Source: Globodera rostochiensis (Eukaryota > Nematoda > Chromadorea > Rhabditida > Heteroderidae). Taken from it: a stretch of DNA of 64,000 nucleotides. The position numbers and the translations under genes were made by a program. Numbering within the stretch: position 1 is the first letter of the stretch; the number at the start of each line of letters is the position of its first letter. The notes under the pieces were generated by a model, which saw only the letters and a list, made by a program, of their open reading frames with translations, ran no database searches and was not told where the DNA came from. The stretch is from NCBI GenBank assembly GCA_018350325.1, contig JAEVLN010000003.1, positions 2,155,214-2,219,213 of the forward strand, in the 5' to 3' direction. Positions 47,599-59,300 of this stretch are shown here, in pieces.

Positions 47599-47793
47599 TT
47601 TCTAGGTGTTTAAGGGTTGTAAATGCTAAATTTGGCCTTCCATTACCGGCCCGGAATTCTAACATTTTTTCAAAAATCAATTTTTTCCTCAAAAATTTCT
47701 AGGTGTTAAAGGTTGTAAATGCTAAATTTGGCCTTCCATGCCCGGAATTCTAACATTTTTTCAAAAATCAATTTTGGCCTCAAAAATTTACCA
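47599..47793. repeat. Two-copy tandem repeat, about 97 bp
   Basis: TTTCTAGGTGTT begins at 47599 and again at 47696. Both copies continue through GGTTGTAAATGCTAAATTTG and CGGAATTCTAACATTTTTTC. The second copy has a small deletion in the CATTACCGGCC part. Confidence 0.85.
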
Positions 47794-48114
47794 AAAGAAT
47801 GAATTCGACAATTGCTTGCCTTTTCGATGTAAGTAAATTTTTCATACAGGTGTACTGGCGGACATTAGGAATTCATGCACTTACGAAAAAACGAAGCAGT
47901 TTCATAAGCGATTCTATCATTGTAACAATTTGGTAATAGAATAGCCAGACCTTGTCTGTACTATATATTTTCCGTTAAGTGTATCTTGGTTTGCGGACAA
48001 ATCAACCACAGACAATTGGTAAAGTTTTACGTGGCTTGTTTTACAAAGCAAATCCGGATTTTGTCCGGAAATTCGTTACTGTATAAATAGGCACGGTGGT
48101 AAAAGCAGTGTTTT

Positions 48115-48255
48115 CCCGGTTCCGGTGCCGGTTCCAACGGTTCCGGGAACCGGTTCCGGAACCGCGGAGCCGCAAAAAATTCGGAACCGATTTTGGAACC
48201 GGTTCCCGGAACCGCCAAAATCCGGAACCGCTTTGGAACCGGAACCGCGGAACCG
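48115..48255. repeat. GGAACCG / CGGTTCC minisatellite at left border of the satellite array
   Basis: Repeated CGGTTCC and GGAACCG cores, many in inverted pairs (for example GGGAACCGGTTCCGGAACCG), form a self-complementary GC-rich block immediately before the first 118-bp satellite unit. Confidence 0.8.
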
Positions 48256-51200
48256 CCAAAAGTTTTCGGCTCGGCATGGGGCTTAATCCCTGGAGATCCT
48301 CTGTATACTTTTTATCTTTTGGGCATAACAAGTGAAAGAATAGAATATGTTTTTAATATATTCAGAAAAAATTATGGTCGTTTTCGGCCCGGCATGGGGC
48401 TTAATCCCCGGAGTTCCTAAGTATACTTTTTAGTCTTTGGGCATAACAAGTGAAAGAATAGAATATGTTTTTACTATATTCAGAAAAAATTATGGTCGTT
48501 TTCGGCCCGGCATGGGGCTTAATCCCCGGAGTTCCTAAGTATACTTTTTAGTCTTTGGGCATAACAAGTGAAAGAATAGAATAGGTTTTTAATATATTCA
48601 GACAAAATTATGGTCGTTTTCGGCCCGTCCTAGGGCTTAATCCCCGGAGTTCCTAAGTATACTTTTTAGTCTTTGGGCATAACAAGTGAAAGAATAGAAT
48701 AGGTTTTTAATATATTCAGACAAAATTATGGTCGTTTTCGGCCCGTCCTAGGGCTTAATCCCCGGAGTTCCTAAGTATACTTTTTAGTCTTTGGGCATAA
48801 CAAGTGAAAGAATAGAATATGTTTTTACTATATTCAGAAAAAATTATGGTCGTTTTCGGCCCGGCATGGGGCTTAATCACCGGAGTTCCTAAGTATACTT
48901 TTTAGTCTTTGGGCATAACAAGTGAAAGAATAGAATAGGTTTTTAATATATTCAGACAAAATTATGGTCGTTTTCGGCCCGGCATGGGGCTTAATCCCTG
49001 GAGTTCTTAAGTATACTTTTTAGTCTTTGGGCATAACAAGTGAAAGAATAGAATAGGTTTTTAATATATTCAGACAAAATTATGGTCGTTTTCGGCCCGG
49101 CATGGGGCTTAATCCCTGGAGTTCTTAAGTATACTTTTTAGTCTTTGGGCATAACAAGTGAAGAATAGAATAGGTTTTTACTATATTCAGAAAAAATTTA
49201 TGGTCGTCTTTCGGCCCGGCAGGGGCTTAATCCCCGGATCCTAAGTATACTTTTTAGTCTTTGGGCATAACAAGTGAAGATAGAATATGTTTTTTAATAT
49301 ATTCAGACAAAATTATGGTCGTTTTCGGCCCCGTGCCTAGGCTTAATCACCGGAGTTCCTAAGTATACTTTTTAGTCTTTGGGCTAACAAGTGAAAGATA
49401 GAATATGTTTTTTAATAATATCAGAAAAATATGGTCGTTTCGGCCCGGCCATGGGCTAATCACCGGAACTTTTTAGTCTTTGGGCATAACAAGTGAAAGA
49501 ATAGAATATGTTTTTATATATTCAGAAAAATTATGGTCGTTTTCGGCCCGGCATGGGGCTTAATCCCCGGAGTTCCTAAGTATACTTTTTAGTCTTTGGG
49601 CATAACAAGTGAAAGAATAGAATATGTTTTTACTATATTCAGAAAAAATTATGGTCGTTTTCGGCTCGGCATGGGGCTTAATCCCTGGAGATCCTCTGTA
49701 TACTTTTTATCTTTTGGGCATAACAAGTGAAAGAATAGAATAGGTTTTTAATATATTCAGAAAAAATTATGGTCGTTTTCGGCCCGGCATGGGGCTTAAT
49801 CCCCGGAGTTCCTAAGTATACTTTTTAGTCTTTGGGCATAACAAGTGAAAGAATAGAATATGTTTTTACTATATTCAGAAAAAATTATGGTCGTTTTCGG
49901 CCGGCATGGGGCTAATCCCCTGGAGTTCTAAGTATACTTTTAGTCTTTGGGCATAACAGTGAAAGAATAGAATAGGTTTTTAATATATTCAGACAAATTA
50001 TGGTCGTTTTCGGCCCGTCATGGGCTTAATCACCGGAGTTCCTAAAGTATACTTTTAGTCTTTGGGCATAACAAGTGAAAGAATAGAATAGGTTTTTAAT
50101 ATATTCAGAAAAATTTGGTCGTTTTCGGCCGCATGGGGCTTAATCCCCGGAGTTCCTAAGTATACTTTTTAGTCTTTGGGCATAACAAGTGAAAGAATAG
50201 AATATGTTTTTACTATATTCAGAAAAAATTATGGTCGTTTTCGGCCCGGCATGGGGCTTAATCACCGGAGTTCCTAAGTATACTTTTTAGTCTTTGGGCA
50301 TAACAAGTGAAAGAATAGAATAGGTTTTTAATATATTCAGACAAAATTATGGTCGTTTTCGGCCCGGCCTGGGGCTTAATCCCCGGAGTTCCTAAGTATA
50401 CTTTTTAGTCTTTGGGCATAACAAGTGAAAGAATAGAATATGTTTTTAATATATTCAGAAAAAATTATGGTCGTTTTCGGCCCGGCATGGGGCTTAATCA
50501 CCGGAGTTCCTAAGTATACTTTTTAGTCTTTGGGCATAACAAGTGAAAGAATAGAATAGGTTTTTAATATATTCAGAAAAAATTATGGTCGTTTTCGGCT
50601 CGGCATGGGGCTTAATCCCTGGAGATCCTCTGTATACTTTTTATCTTTTGGGCATAACAAGTGAAAGAATAGAATAGGTTTTTAATATATTCAGAAAAAA
50701 TTATGGTCGTTTTCGGCCCGGCATGGGGCTTAATCCCTGGAGATCCTCTGTATACTTTTTATCTTTTGGGCATAACAAGTGAAAGAATAGAATATGTTTT
50801 TAATATATTCAGAAAAAATTATGGTCGTTTTCGGCCCGGCATGGGGCTTAATCCCCGGAGTTCCTAAGTATACTTTTTAGTCTTTGGGCATAACAAGTGA
50901 AAGAATAGAATATGTTTTTAATATATTCAGAAAAAATTATGGTCGTTTTCGGCCCGGCATGGGGCTTAATCACCGGAGTTCCTAAGTATACTTTTTAGTC
51001 TTTGGGCATAACAAGTGAAAGAATAGAATAGGTTTTTAATATATTCAGAAAAAATTATGGTCGTTTTCGGCCCGGCATGGGGCTTAATCCCGGAGTTCCT
51101 AAGTATACTTTTTAGTCTTTGGGCATAACAAGTGAAAGAATAGAATATGTTTTTAATATATTCAGAAAAAATTATGGTCGTTTTCGGCCCGGCATGGGGC

Positions 51201-52661
51201 TTAATCACCGGAGTTCCTAAGTATACTTTTTAGTCTTTGGGCATAACAAGTGAAAGAATAGAATATGTTTTTACTATATTCAGAAAAAATTATGGTCGTT
51301 TTCGGCCCGGCATGGGGCTTAATCCCCGGAGTTCCTAAGTATACTTTTTAGTCTTTGGGCATAACAAGTGAAAGAATAGAATAGGTTTTTAATATATTCA
51401 GAAAAAATTATGGTCGTTTTCGGCCCGGCCTAGGGGCTTAATCCCGGAGTTCCTAAGTATACTTTTTAGTCTTTGGGCATAACAAGTGAAAGAATAGAAT
51501 ATTTTTTTACTATATTCAGAAAAAATTATGGTCGTTTTCGGCCCGGCATGGGGCTTAATCACCGGAGTTCCTAAGTATACTTTTTAGTCTTTGGGCATAA
51601 CAAGTGAAAGAATAGAATAGGTTTTTAATATATTCAGACAAAATTATGGTCGTTTTCGGCCCGGCATGGGGCTTAATCACCGGAGTTCCTAAGTATACTT
51701 TTTAGTCTTTGGGCATAACAAGTGAAAGAATAGAATAGGTTTTTAATATATTCAGACAAAATTATGGTCGTTTTCGGCCCGTCCTAGGGCTTAATCCCCG
51801 GAGTTCCTAAGTATACTTTTTAGTCTTTGGGCATAACAAGTGAAAGAATAGGATGTTTTTATATATTCAGAAAAAATTATGGTCGTTTTCGGCCCGTCCT
51901 AGGGCTTAATCCCCAGAGTTCCTAAGTATACTTTTTAGTCTTTGGGCATAACAAGTGAAAGAATAGAATATGTTTTTACTATATTCAGAAAAAATTATGG
52001 TCGTTTTCGGCCCGGCATGGGGCTTAATCCCCGGAGTTCCTTAGTATATACTTTTTAGTCTTTGGGCATAACAAGTGAAAGAATAGAATAGGTTTTTAAT
52101 ATATTCAGACAAAATTATGGTCGTTTTCGGCCCGTCCTAGGGCTTAATCCCCGGAGTTCCTAAGTATACTTTTTAGTCTTTGGGCATAACAAGTGAAAGA
52201 ATAGAATAGGTTTTTAATATATTCAGAAAAAATTATGGTCGTTTTCGGCCCGGCATGGGGCTTAATCCCTGGAGTTCTTAAGTATACTTTTTAGTCTTTG
52301 GGCATAACAAGTGAAAGAATAGAATAGGTTTTTAATATATTCAGAAAAAATTATGGTCGTTTTCGGCCCGGCATGGGGCTTAATCCCCGGAGTTCCTAAG
52401 TATACTTTTTAGTCTTTGGGCATAACAAGTGAAAGAATAGAATAGGTTTTTAATATATTCAGAAAAAATTATGGTCGTTTTCGGCCCGGCATGGGGCTTA
52501 ATCCCGGAGTTCCTAAGTATACTTTTTAGTCTTTGGGCATAACAAGTGAAAGAATAGAATATGTTTTTAATATATTCAGAAAAAATTATGGTCGTTTTCG
52601 GCCCGTCCTAGGGCTTAATCCCCGGAGTTCCTAAGTATACTTTTTAGTCTTTGGGCATAAC

Positions 52662-52915
52662 ATGTGAAAGATTAGGATATGTTTTTGGAGCAGATCGAAG
52701 ACGTTGAGTGTTGGAGGGTAGAAAATAGATTTGGGATTTTTGCTAATAAAGGTCCGAAAGGAGCTGACAGGTATGCCAGGAATCGGAAGCACCAACACGG
52801 TTAGAAGGGGAAGCGAGTGGTCCCAAAAAGAATAAAATCTAACACCCCTTCATTCAGGTACCCGACGACCGGAGAGAGAGAAAGCGAAGGGCGGAAGACT
52901 CCAACGACGGTCATG
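52662..52915 (+). mobile_element. 5' fragment of the zinc-knuckle element inside the array
   Basis: Matches 62269-62521 from the shared satellite junction (CATGTGAAAGATTAGGATAT) to CCAACGACGGTC, with several one-base gains and losses that break its reading frame. It then passes directly back into satellite sequence. Confidence 0.88.
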
Positions 52916-53232
52916 GGGTTAATCCCCGGAGTTCCTAGTATACTTTTTAGTCTTTGGGCTATAACAAGTGAAAGAATAGAATAGGTTTTTAATATTCAGA
53001 CAAAATTATGGTCGTTTTTCGGCCCGGCTATGGGGTTACTCCCGGAGTTCTAAGATTCTTTTAGTCTTTGGGCATAACAAGTGAAATATAGAATAGGTTT
53101 TTAATATATTCAGAAAAAATTATGGTCGTTTTCGGCCCGTCCTAGGGCTTAATCCCCGGAGTTCCTAAGTATACTTTTTTTAGTCTTTGGGCAATAACAA
53201 GTGAAAGAATAGAATAGGTTTTTAATATATTC

Positions 53233-53372
53233 AAATGGAGGGAGTGGATGGGCGCTGAACTTCGCAAGAACCAAAAACAAAAGGGAGTGTCGCCAAAAAA
53301 GAGAAAGACAAATGCCCGAAATTTCAGAAAAGCCAAAAGCTTCAGAGAGACAGGGACGGTCTTCGGTAGGGT
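53233..53372 (+). mobile_element. 3' fragment of the zinc-knuckle element inside the array
   Basis: Matches about 63021-63162, from GGAGGGAGTGGATGGGCGCT to TTCGGTAGGGTTA, flanked by satellite on both sides. The roughly 500 bp that separate the two pieces in the intact copy are replaced here by about 317 bp of satellite. Confidence 0.88.
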
Positions 53373-56300
53373 TAATATCAGAAAAAATTATGGTCGTTTC
53401 GGCCCGGATGGGGCTTAATCCCTGGGATTCCTAAGTATTACTTTTTAGTCTTGGGCATAACAAGTGAAAGATAGAATAGGTTTTTAATATATTCAGAAAA
53501 AAATTATGGTCGTTTTCGGCCAGGCTATGGGCTTACTCCCTGAGTTCTTAAGTATTACTTTGTAGTCTTTGGCATAACATAGGAAAGATAGATAGGTTTT
53601 AGACTATATTCAGAAAAAATTTTATGATCGTTTTTCGGCCCGGCATGGGGCTTAATCCCCGGAGTTCCTAAGTATACTTTTTAGTCTTTGGGCATAACAA
53701 GTGAAAGAATAGAATAGGTTTTTACTATATTCAGAAAAAATTATGGTCGTTTTCGGCCCGGCATGGGGCTTAATCACCGGAGTTCCTAAGTATACTTTTT
53801 AGTCTTTGGGCATAACAAGTGAAAGAATAGAATAGGTTTTTAATATATTCAGAAAAAATTATGGTCGTTTTCGGCCCGGCATGGGGCTTAATCCCCGGAG
53901 TTCTTAAGTATACTTTTTAGTCTTTGGGCATAACAAGTGAAAGAATAGAATAGGTTTTTATCGTTTTCGGCCCGGCATGGGGCTTAATCCCTGGAGTTCT
54001 TAAGTATACTTTTTAGTCTTTGGGCATAACAAGTGAAAGAATAGAATAGGTTTTTAATATATTCAGACAAAATTATGGTCGTTTTCGGCCCGTCCTAGGG
54101 CTTAATCACCGGAGTTCCTAAGTATACTTTTTAGTCTTTGGGCATAACAAGTGAAAGAATAGAATAGGTTTTTAATATATTCAGAAAAAATTATGGTCGT
54201 TTTCGGCCCGGCATGGGGCTTAATCCCTGGAGTTCCTAAGTATACTTTTTAGTCTTTGGGCATAACAAGTGAAAGAATAGAATAGGTTTTTAATATATTC
54301 AGACAAAATTATGGTCGTTTTCGGCCCGGCATGGGGCTTAATCCCCGGAGTTCCTAAGTATACTTTTTAGTCTTTGGGCATAACAAGTGAAAGAATAGAA
54401 TAGGTTTTTAATATATTCAGAAAAAATTATGGTCGTTTTCGGCCCGGCATGGGGCTTAATCCCCGGAGTTCCTAAGTATACTTTTTAGTCTTTGGGCATA
54501 ACAAGTGAAAGAATAGAATAGGTTTTTAATATATTCAGACAAAATTATGGTCGTTTTCGGCCCGTCCTAGGGCTTAATCCCCGGAGTTCCTAAGTATACT
54601 TTTTAGTCTTTGGGCATAACAAGTGAAAGAATAGAATAGGTTTTTAATATATTCAGACAAAATTATGGTCGTTTTCGGCCCGGCATGGGGCTTAATCCCC
54701 GGAGTTCCTAAGTATACTTTTTAGTCTTTGGGCATAACAAGTGAAAGAATAGAATATGTTTTTAATATATTCAGAAAAAATTATGGTCGTTTTCGGCCCG
54801 GCATGGGGCTTAATCCCCGGAGTTCCTAAGTATACTTTTTAGTCTTTGGGCATAACAAGTGAAAGAATAGAATAGGTTTTTAATATATTCAGACAAAATT
54901 ATGGTCGTTTTCGGCCCGGCCTGGGCTTAATCCCCGGAGTTCCTAAGTATACTTTTTAGTCTTTGGGCATAACAAGTGAAAGAATAGAATATGTTTTTAA
55001 TATATTCAGAAAAAATTATGGTCGTTTTCGGCCCGGCCTGGGGCTTAATCCCCGGAGTTCCTAAGTATACTTTTTAGTCTTTGGGCATAACAAGTGAAAG
55101 AATAGAATAGGTTTTTAATATATTCAGACAAAATTATGGTCGTTTTCGGCCCGGCATGGGGCTTAATCCCCGGAGTTCCTAAGTATACTTTTTAGTCTTT
55201 GGGCATAACAAGTGAAAGAATAGAATAGGTTTTTAATATATTCAGAAAAAATTATGGTCGTTTTCGGCCCGTCCTAGGGCTTAATCCCCGGAGTTCCTAA
55301 GTATACTTTTTAGTCTTTGGGCATAACAAGTGAAAGAATAGAATAGGTTTTTAATATATTCAGAAAAAATTATGGTCGTTTTCGGCCCGGCATGGGGCTT
55401 AATCCCCGGAGTTCCTAAGTATACTTTTTAGTCTTTGGGCATAACAAGTGAAAGAATAGAATAGGTTTTTAATATATTCAGAAAAAATTATGGTCGTTTT
55501 TCGGCCCGGCATGGGCTTAATCCCGGAGTCCTAAGTATACTTTTTAGTCTTTGGGCATAACAAGTGAAAGAATAGAATAGGTTTTTAATATATTCAGAAA
55601 AAATTATGGTCGTTTTCGGCCCGGCATGGGGCTTAATCCCCGGAGTTCCTAAGTATACTTTTTAGTCTTTGGGCATAACAAGTGAAAGAATAGAATAGGT
55701 TTTTAATATATTCAGAAAAAATTATGGTCGTTTTCGGCCCGGCATGGGGCTTAATCCCCGGAGTTCCTAAGTATACTTTTTAGTCTTTGGGCATAACAAG
55801 TGAAAGAATAGAATAGGTTTTTAATATATTCAGACAAAATTATGGTCGTTTTCGGCCCGGCATGGGGCTTAATCCCCGGAGTTCCTAAGTATACTTTTTA
55901 TTTTTTGGGCATAACAAGTGAAAGAATAGAATATGTTTTTAATATATTCAGACAAAATTATGGTCGTTTTCGGCCCGTCCTAGGGCTTAACCCCCAGAGT
56001 TCCTAAGTATACTTTTTAGTCTTTGGGCATAACAAGTGAAAGAATAGAATATGTTTTTACTATATTCAGAAAAAATTATGGTCGTTTTCGGCCCGGCATG
56101 GGGCTTAATCCCCGGAGTTCCTAAGTATACTTTTTAGTCTTTGGGCATAACAAGTGAAAGAATAGAATATGTTTTTAATATATTCAGAAAAAATTATGGT
56201 CGTTTTCGGCCCGGCATGGGGCTTAATCACCGGAGTTCCTAAGTATACTTTTTAGTCTTTGGGCATAACAAGTGAAAGAATAGAATAGGTTTTTAATATA

Positions 56301-59300
56301 TTCAGAAAAATTATGGTCGTTTCGGCCCGGCATGGGGCTTAATCCCCGGAGTTCCTAAGTATACTTTTTAGTCTTTGGGCATAACAAGTGAAAGAATAGA
56401 ATAGGTTTTTAATATATTCAGACAAAATTATGGTCGTTTTCGGCCCGGCATGGGGCTTAATCACCGGAGTTCCTAAGTATACTTTTTAGTCTTTGGGCAT
56501 AACAAGTGAAAGAATAGAATAGGTTTTTAATATATTCAGAAAAAATTATGGTCGTTTTCGGCCCGGCATGGGGCTTAATCCCTGGAGATCCTCTGTATAC
56601 TTTTTATCTTTTGGGCATAACAAGTGAAAGAATAGAATAGGTTTTTAATATATTCAGAAAAAATTATGGTCGTTTTCGGCCCGGCATGGGGCTTAATCCC
56701 GGAGTTCCTAAGTATACTTTTTAGTCTTTGGGCATAACAAGTGAAAGAATAGAATAGGTTTTTAATATATTCAGACAAAATTATGGTCGTTTTCGGCCCG
56801 TCCTAGGGCTTAATCACCGGAGTTCCTAAGTATACTTTTTAGTCTTTGGGCATAACAAGTGAAAGAATAGAATAGGTTTTTAATATATTCAGAAAAAATT
56901 ATGGTCGTTTTCGGCCCGGCATGGGGCTTAATCCCCGGAGTTCCTAAGTATACTTTTTAGTCTTTGGGCATAACAAGTGAAAGAATAGAATAGGTTTTTA
57001 ATATATTCAGAAAAAATTATGGTCGTTTTCGGCCCGGCATGGGGCTTAATCCCGGAGTTCCTAAGTATACTTTTTAGTCTTTGGGCATAACAAGTGAAAG
57101 AATAGAATAGGTTTTTAATATATTCAGACAAAATTATGGTCGTTTTCGGCCCGTCCTAGGGCTTAATCCCCGGAGTTCCTAAGTATACTTTTTAGTCTTT
57201 GGGCATAACAAGTGAAAGAATAGAATATGTTTTTAATATATTCAGAAAAAATTATGGTCGTTTTCGGCCCGGCATGGGGCTTAATCCCCGGAGTTCCTAA
57301 GTATACTTTTTAGTCTTTGGGCATAACAAGTGAAAGAATAGAATAGGTTTTTAATATATTCAGAAAAAATTATGGTCGTTTTCGGCCCGGCATGGGGCTT
57401 AATCCCTGGAGTTCCTAAGTATACTTTTTAGTCTTTGGGCATAACAAGTGAAAGAATAGAATAGGTTTTTAATATATTCAGACAAAATTATGGTCGTTTT
57501 CGGCCCGGCATGGGGCTTAATCCCGGAGTTCCTAAGTATACTTTTAGTCTTTGGGCATAACAAGTGAAAGAATAGAATAGGTTTTTAATATATTCAGAAA
57601 AAATTATGGTCGTTTTCGGCCCGGCATGGGGCTTAATCCCGGAGTTCCTAAGTATACTTTTTAGTCTTTGGGCATAACAAGTGAAAGAATAGAATATGTT
57701 TTTAATATATTCAGAAAAAATTATGGTCGTTTTCGGCCCGGCATGGGGCTTAATCCCCGGAGTTCCTAAGTATACTTTTTAGTCTTTGGGCATAACAAGT
57801 GAAAGAATAGAATAGGTTTTTAATATATTCAGAAAAAATTATGGTCGTTTTCGGCTCGGCATGGGGCTTAATCCCTGGAGTTCCTAAGTATACTTTTTAT
57901 CTTTTGGGCATAACAAGTGAAAGAATAGAATATGTTTTTAATATATTCAGAAAAAATTATGGTCGTTTTCGGCCCGGCATGGGGCTTAATCCCCGGAGTT
58001 CCTAAGTATACTTTTTAGTCTTTGGGCATAACAAGTGAAAGAATAGAATAGGTTTTTAATATATTCAGAAAAAATTATGGTCGTTTTCGGCCCGGCATGG
58101 GGCTTAATCCCCGGAGTTCCTAAGTATACTTTTTAGTCTTTGGGCATAACAAGTGAAAGAATAGAATAGGTTTTTAATATATTCAGAAAAAATTATGGTC
58201 GTTTTCGGCCCGGCATGGGGCTTAATCCCCGGAGTTCCTAAGTATACTTTTTAGTCTTTGGGCATAACAAGTGAAAGAATAGAATAGGTTTTTAATATAT
58301 TCAGACAAAATTATGGTCGTTTTCGGCCCGGCATGGGGCTTAATCCCTGGAGTTCTTAAGTATACTTTTTAGTCTTTGGGCATAACAAGTGAAAGAATAG
58401 AATAGGTTTTTAATATATTCAGAAAAAATTATGGTCGTTTTCGGCCCGGCATGGGGCTTAATCCCTGGAGTTCCTAAGTATACTTTTTAGTTTTTGGGCA
58501 TAACAAGTGAAAGAATAGAATAGGTTTTTAATATATTCAGAAAAAATTATGGTCGTTTTCGGCCCGGCATGGGGCTTAATCCCCGGAGTTCCTAAGTATA
58601 CTTTTTAGTCTTTGGGCATAACAAGTGAAAGAATAGAATAGGTTTTTAATATATTCAGACAAAATTATGGTCGTTTTCGGCCCGTCCTAGGGCTTAATCC
58701 CCGGAGTTCCTAAGTATACTTTTTAGTCTTTGGGCATAACAAGTGAAAGAATAGAATAGGTTTTTAATATATTCAGAAAAAATTATGGTCGTTTTCGGCC
58801 CGTCCTAGGGCTTAATCCCCGGAGTTCCTAAGTATACTTTTTAGTCTTTGGGCATAACAAGTGAAAGAATAGAATAGGTTTTTAATATATTCAGACAAAA
58901 TTATGGTCGTTTTCGGCCCGGCATGGGGCTTAATCCCCGGAGTTCCTAAGTATACTTTTTAGTCTTTGGGCATAACAAGTGAAAGAATAGAATAGGTTTT
59001 TAATATATTCAGAAAAAATTATGGTCGTTTTCGGCCCGGCATGGGGCTTAATCCCGGAGGTTCCTAAGTATACTTTTTAGTCTTTGGGCATAACAGTGAA
59101 AGAATAGAATAGGTTTTTAATATATTCAGAAAAAATTATGGTCGTTTTCAGGCCGGCATGGGGCTTAATCCCCGGAGTTCCTAAGTATACTTTTTAGTCT
59201 TTGGGCATAACAATGAAAGAATAGAATAGGTTTTTAATATATTCAGAAAAAATTATGGTCGTTTCGTCCGGAGGGCTTAATCCCCGGAGTTCCTAAGTAT

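Noticed and set aside
48027..48420. Arg/Pro/Gly-rich open frames on both strands
   Set aside because: Translation of the GGAACCG minisatellite and the first satellite units.
50966..57131. Open frames of 64-80 codons on the minus strand of the satellite array reading ILRNSG and SEYIKNLFYSF repeats
   Set aside because: They arise where one unit is 117 bp (a lost C in TTAATCCCGG), keeping the frame open across copies. No start context, no splice sites, and the same words appear in every unit.
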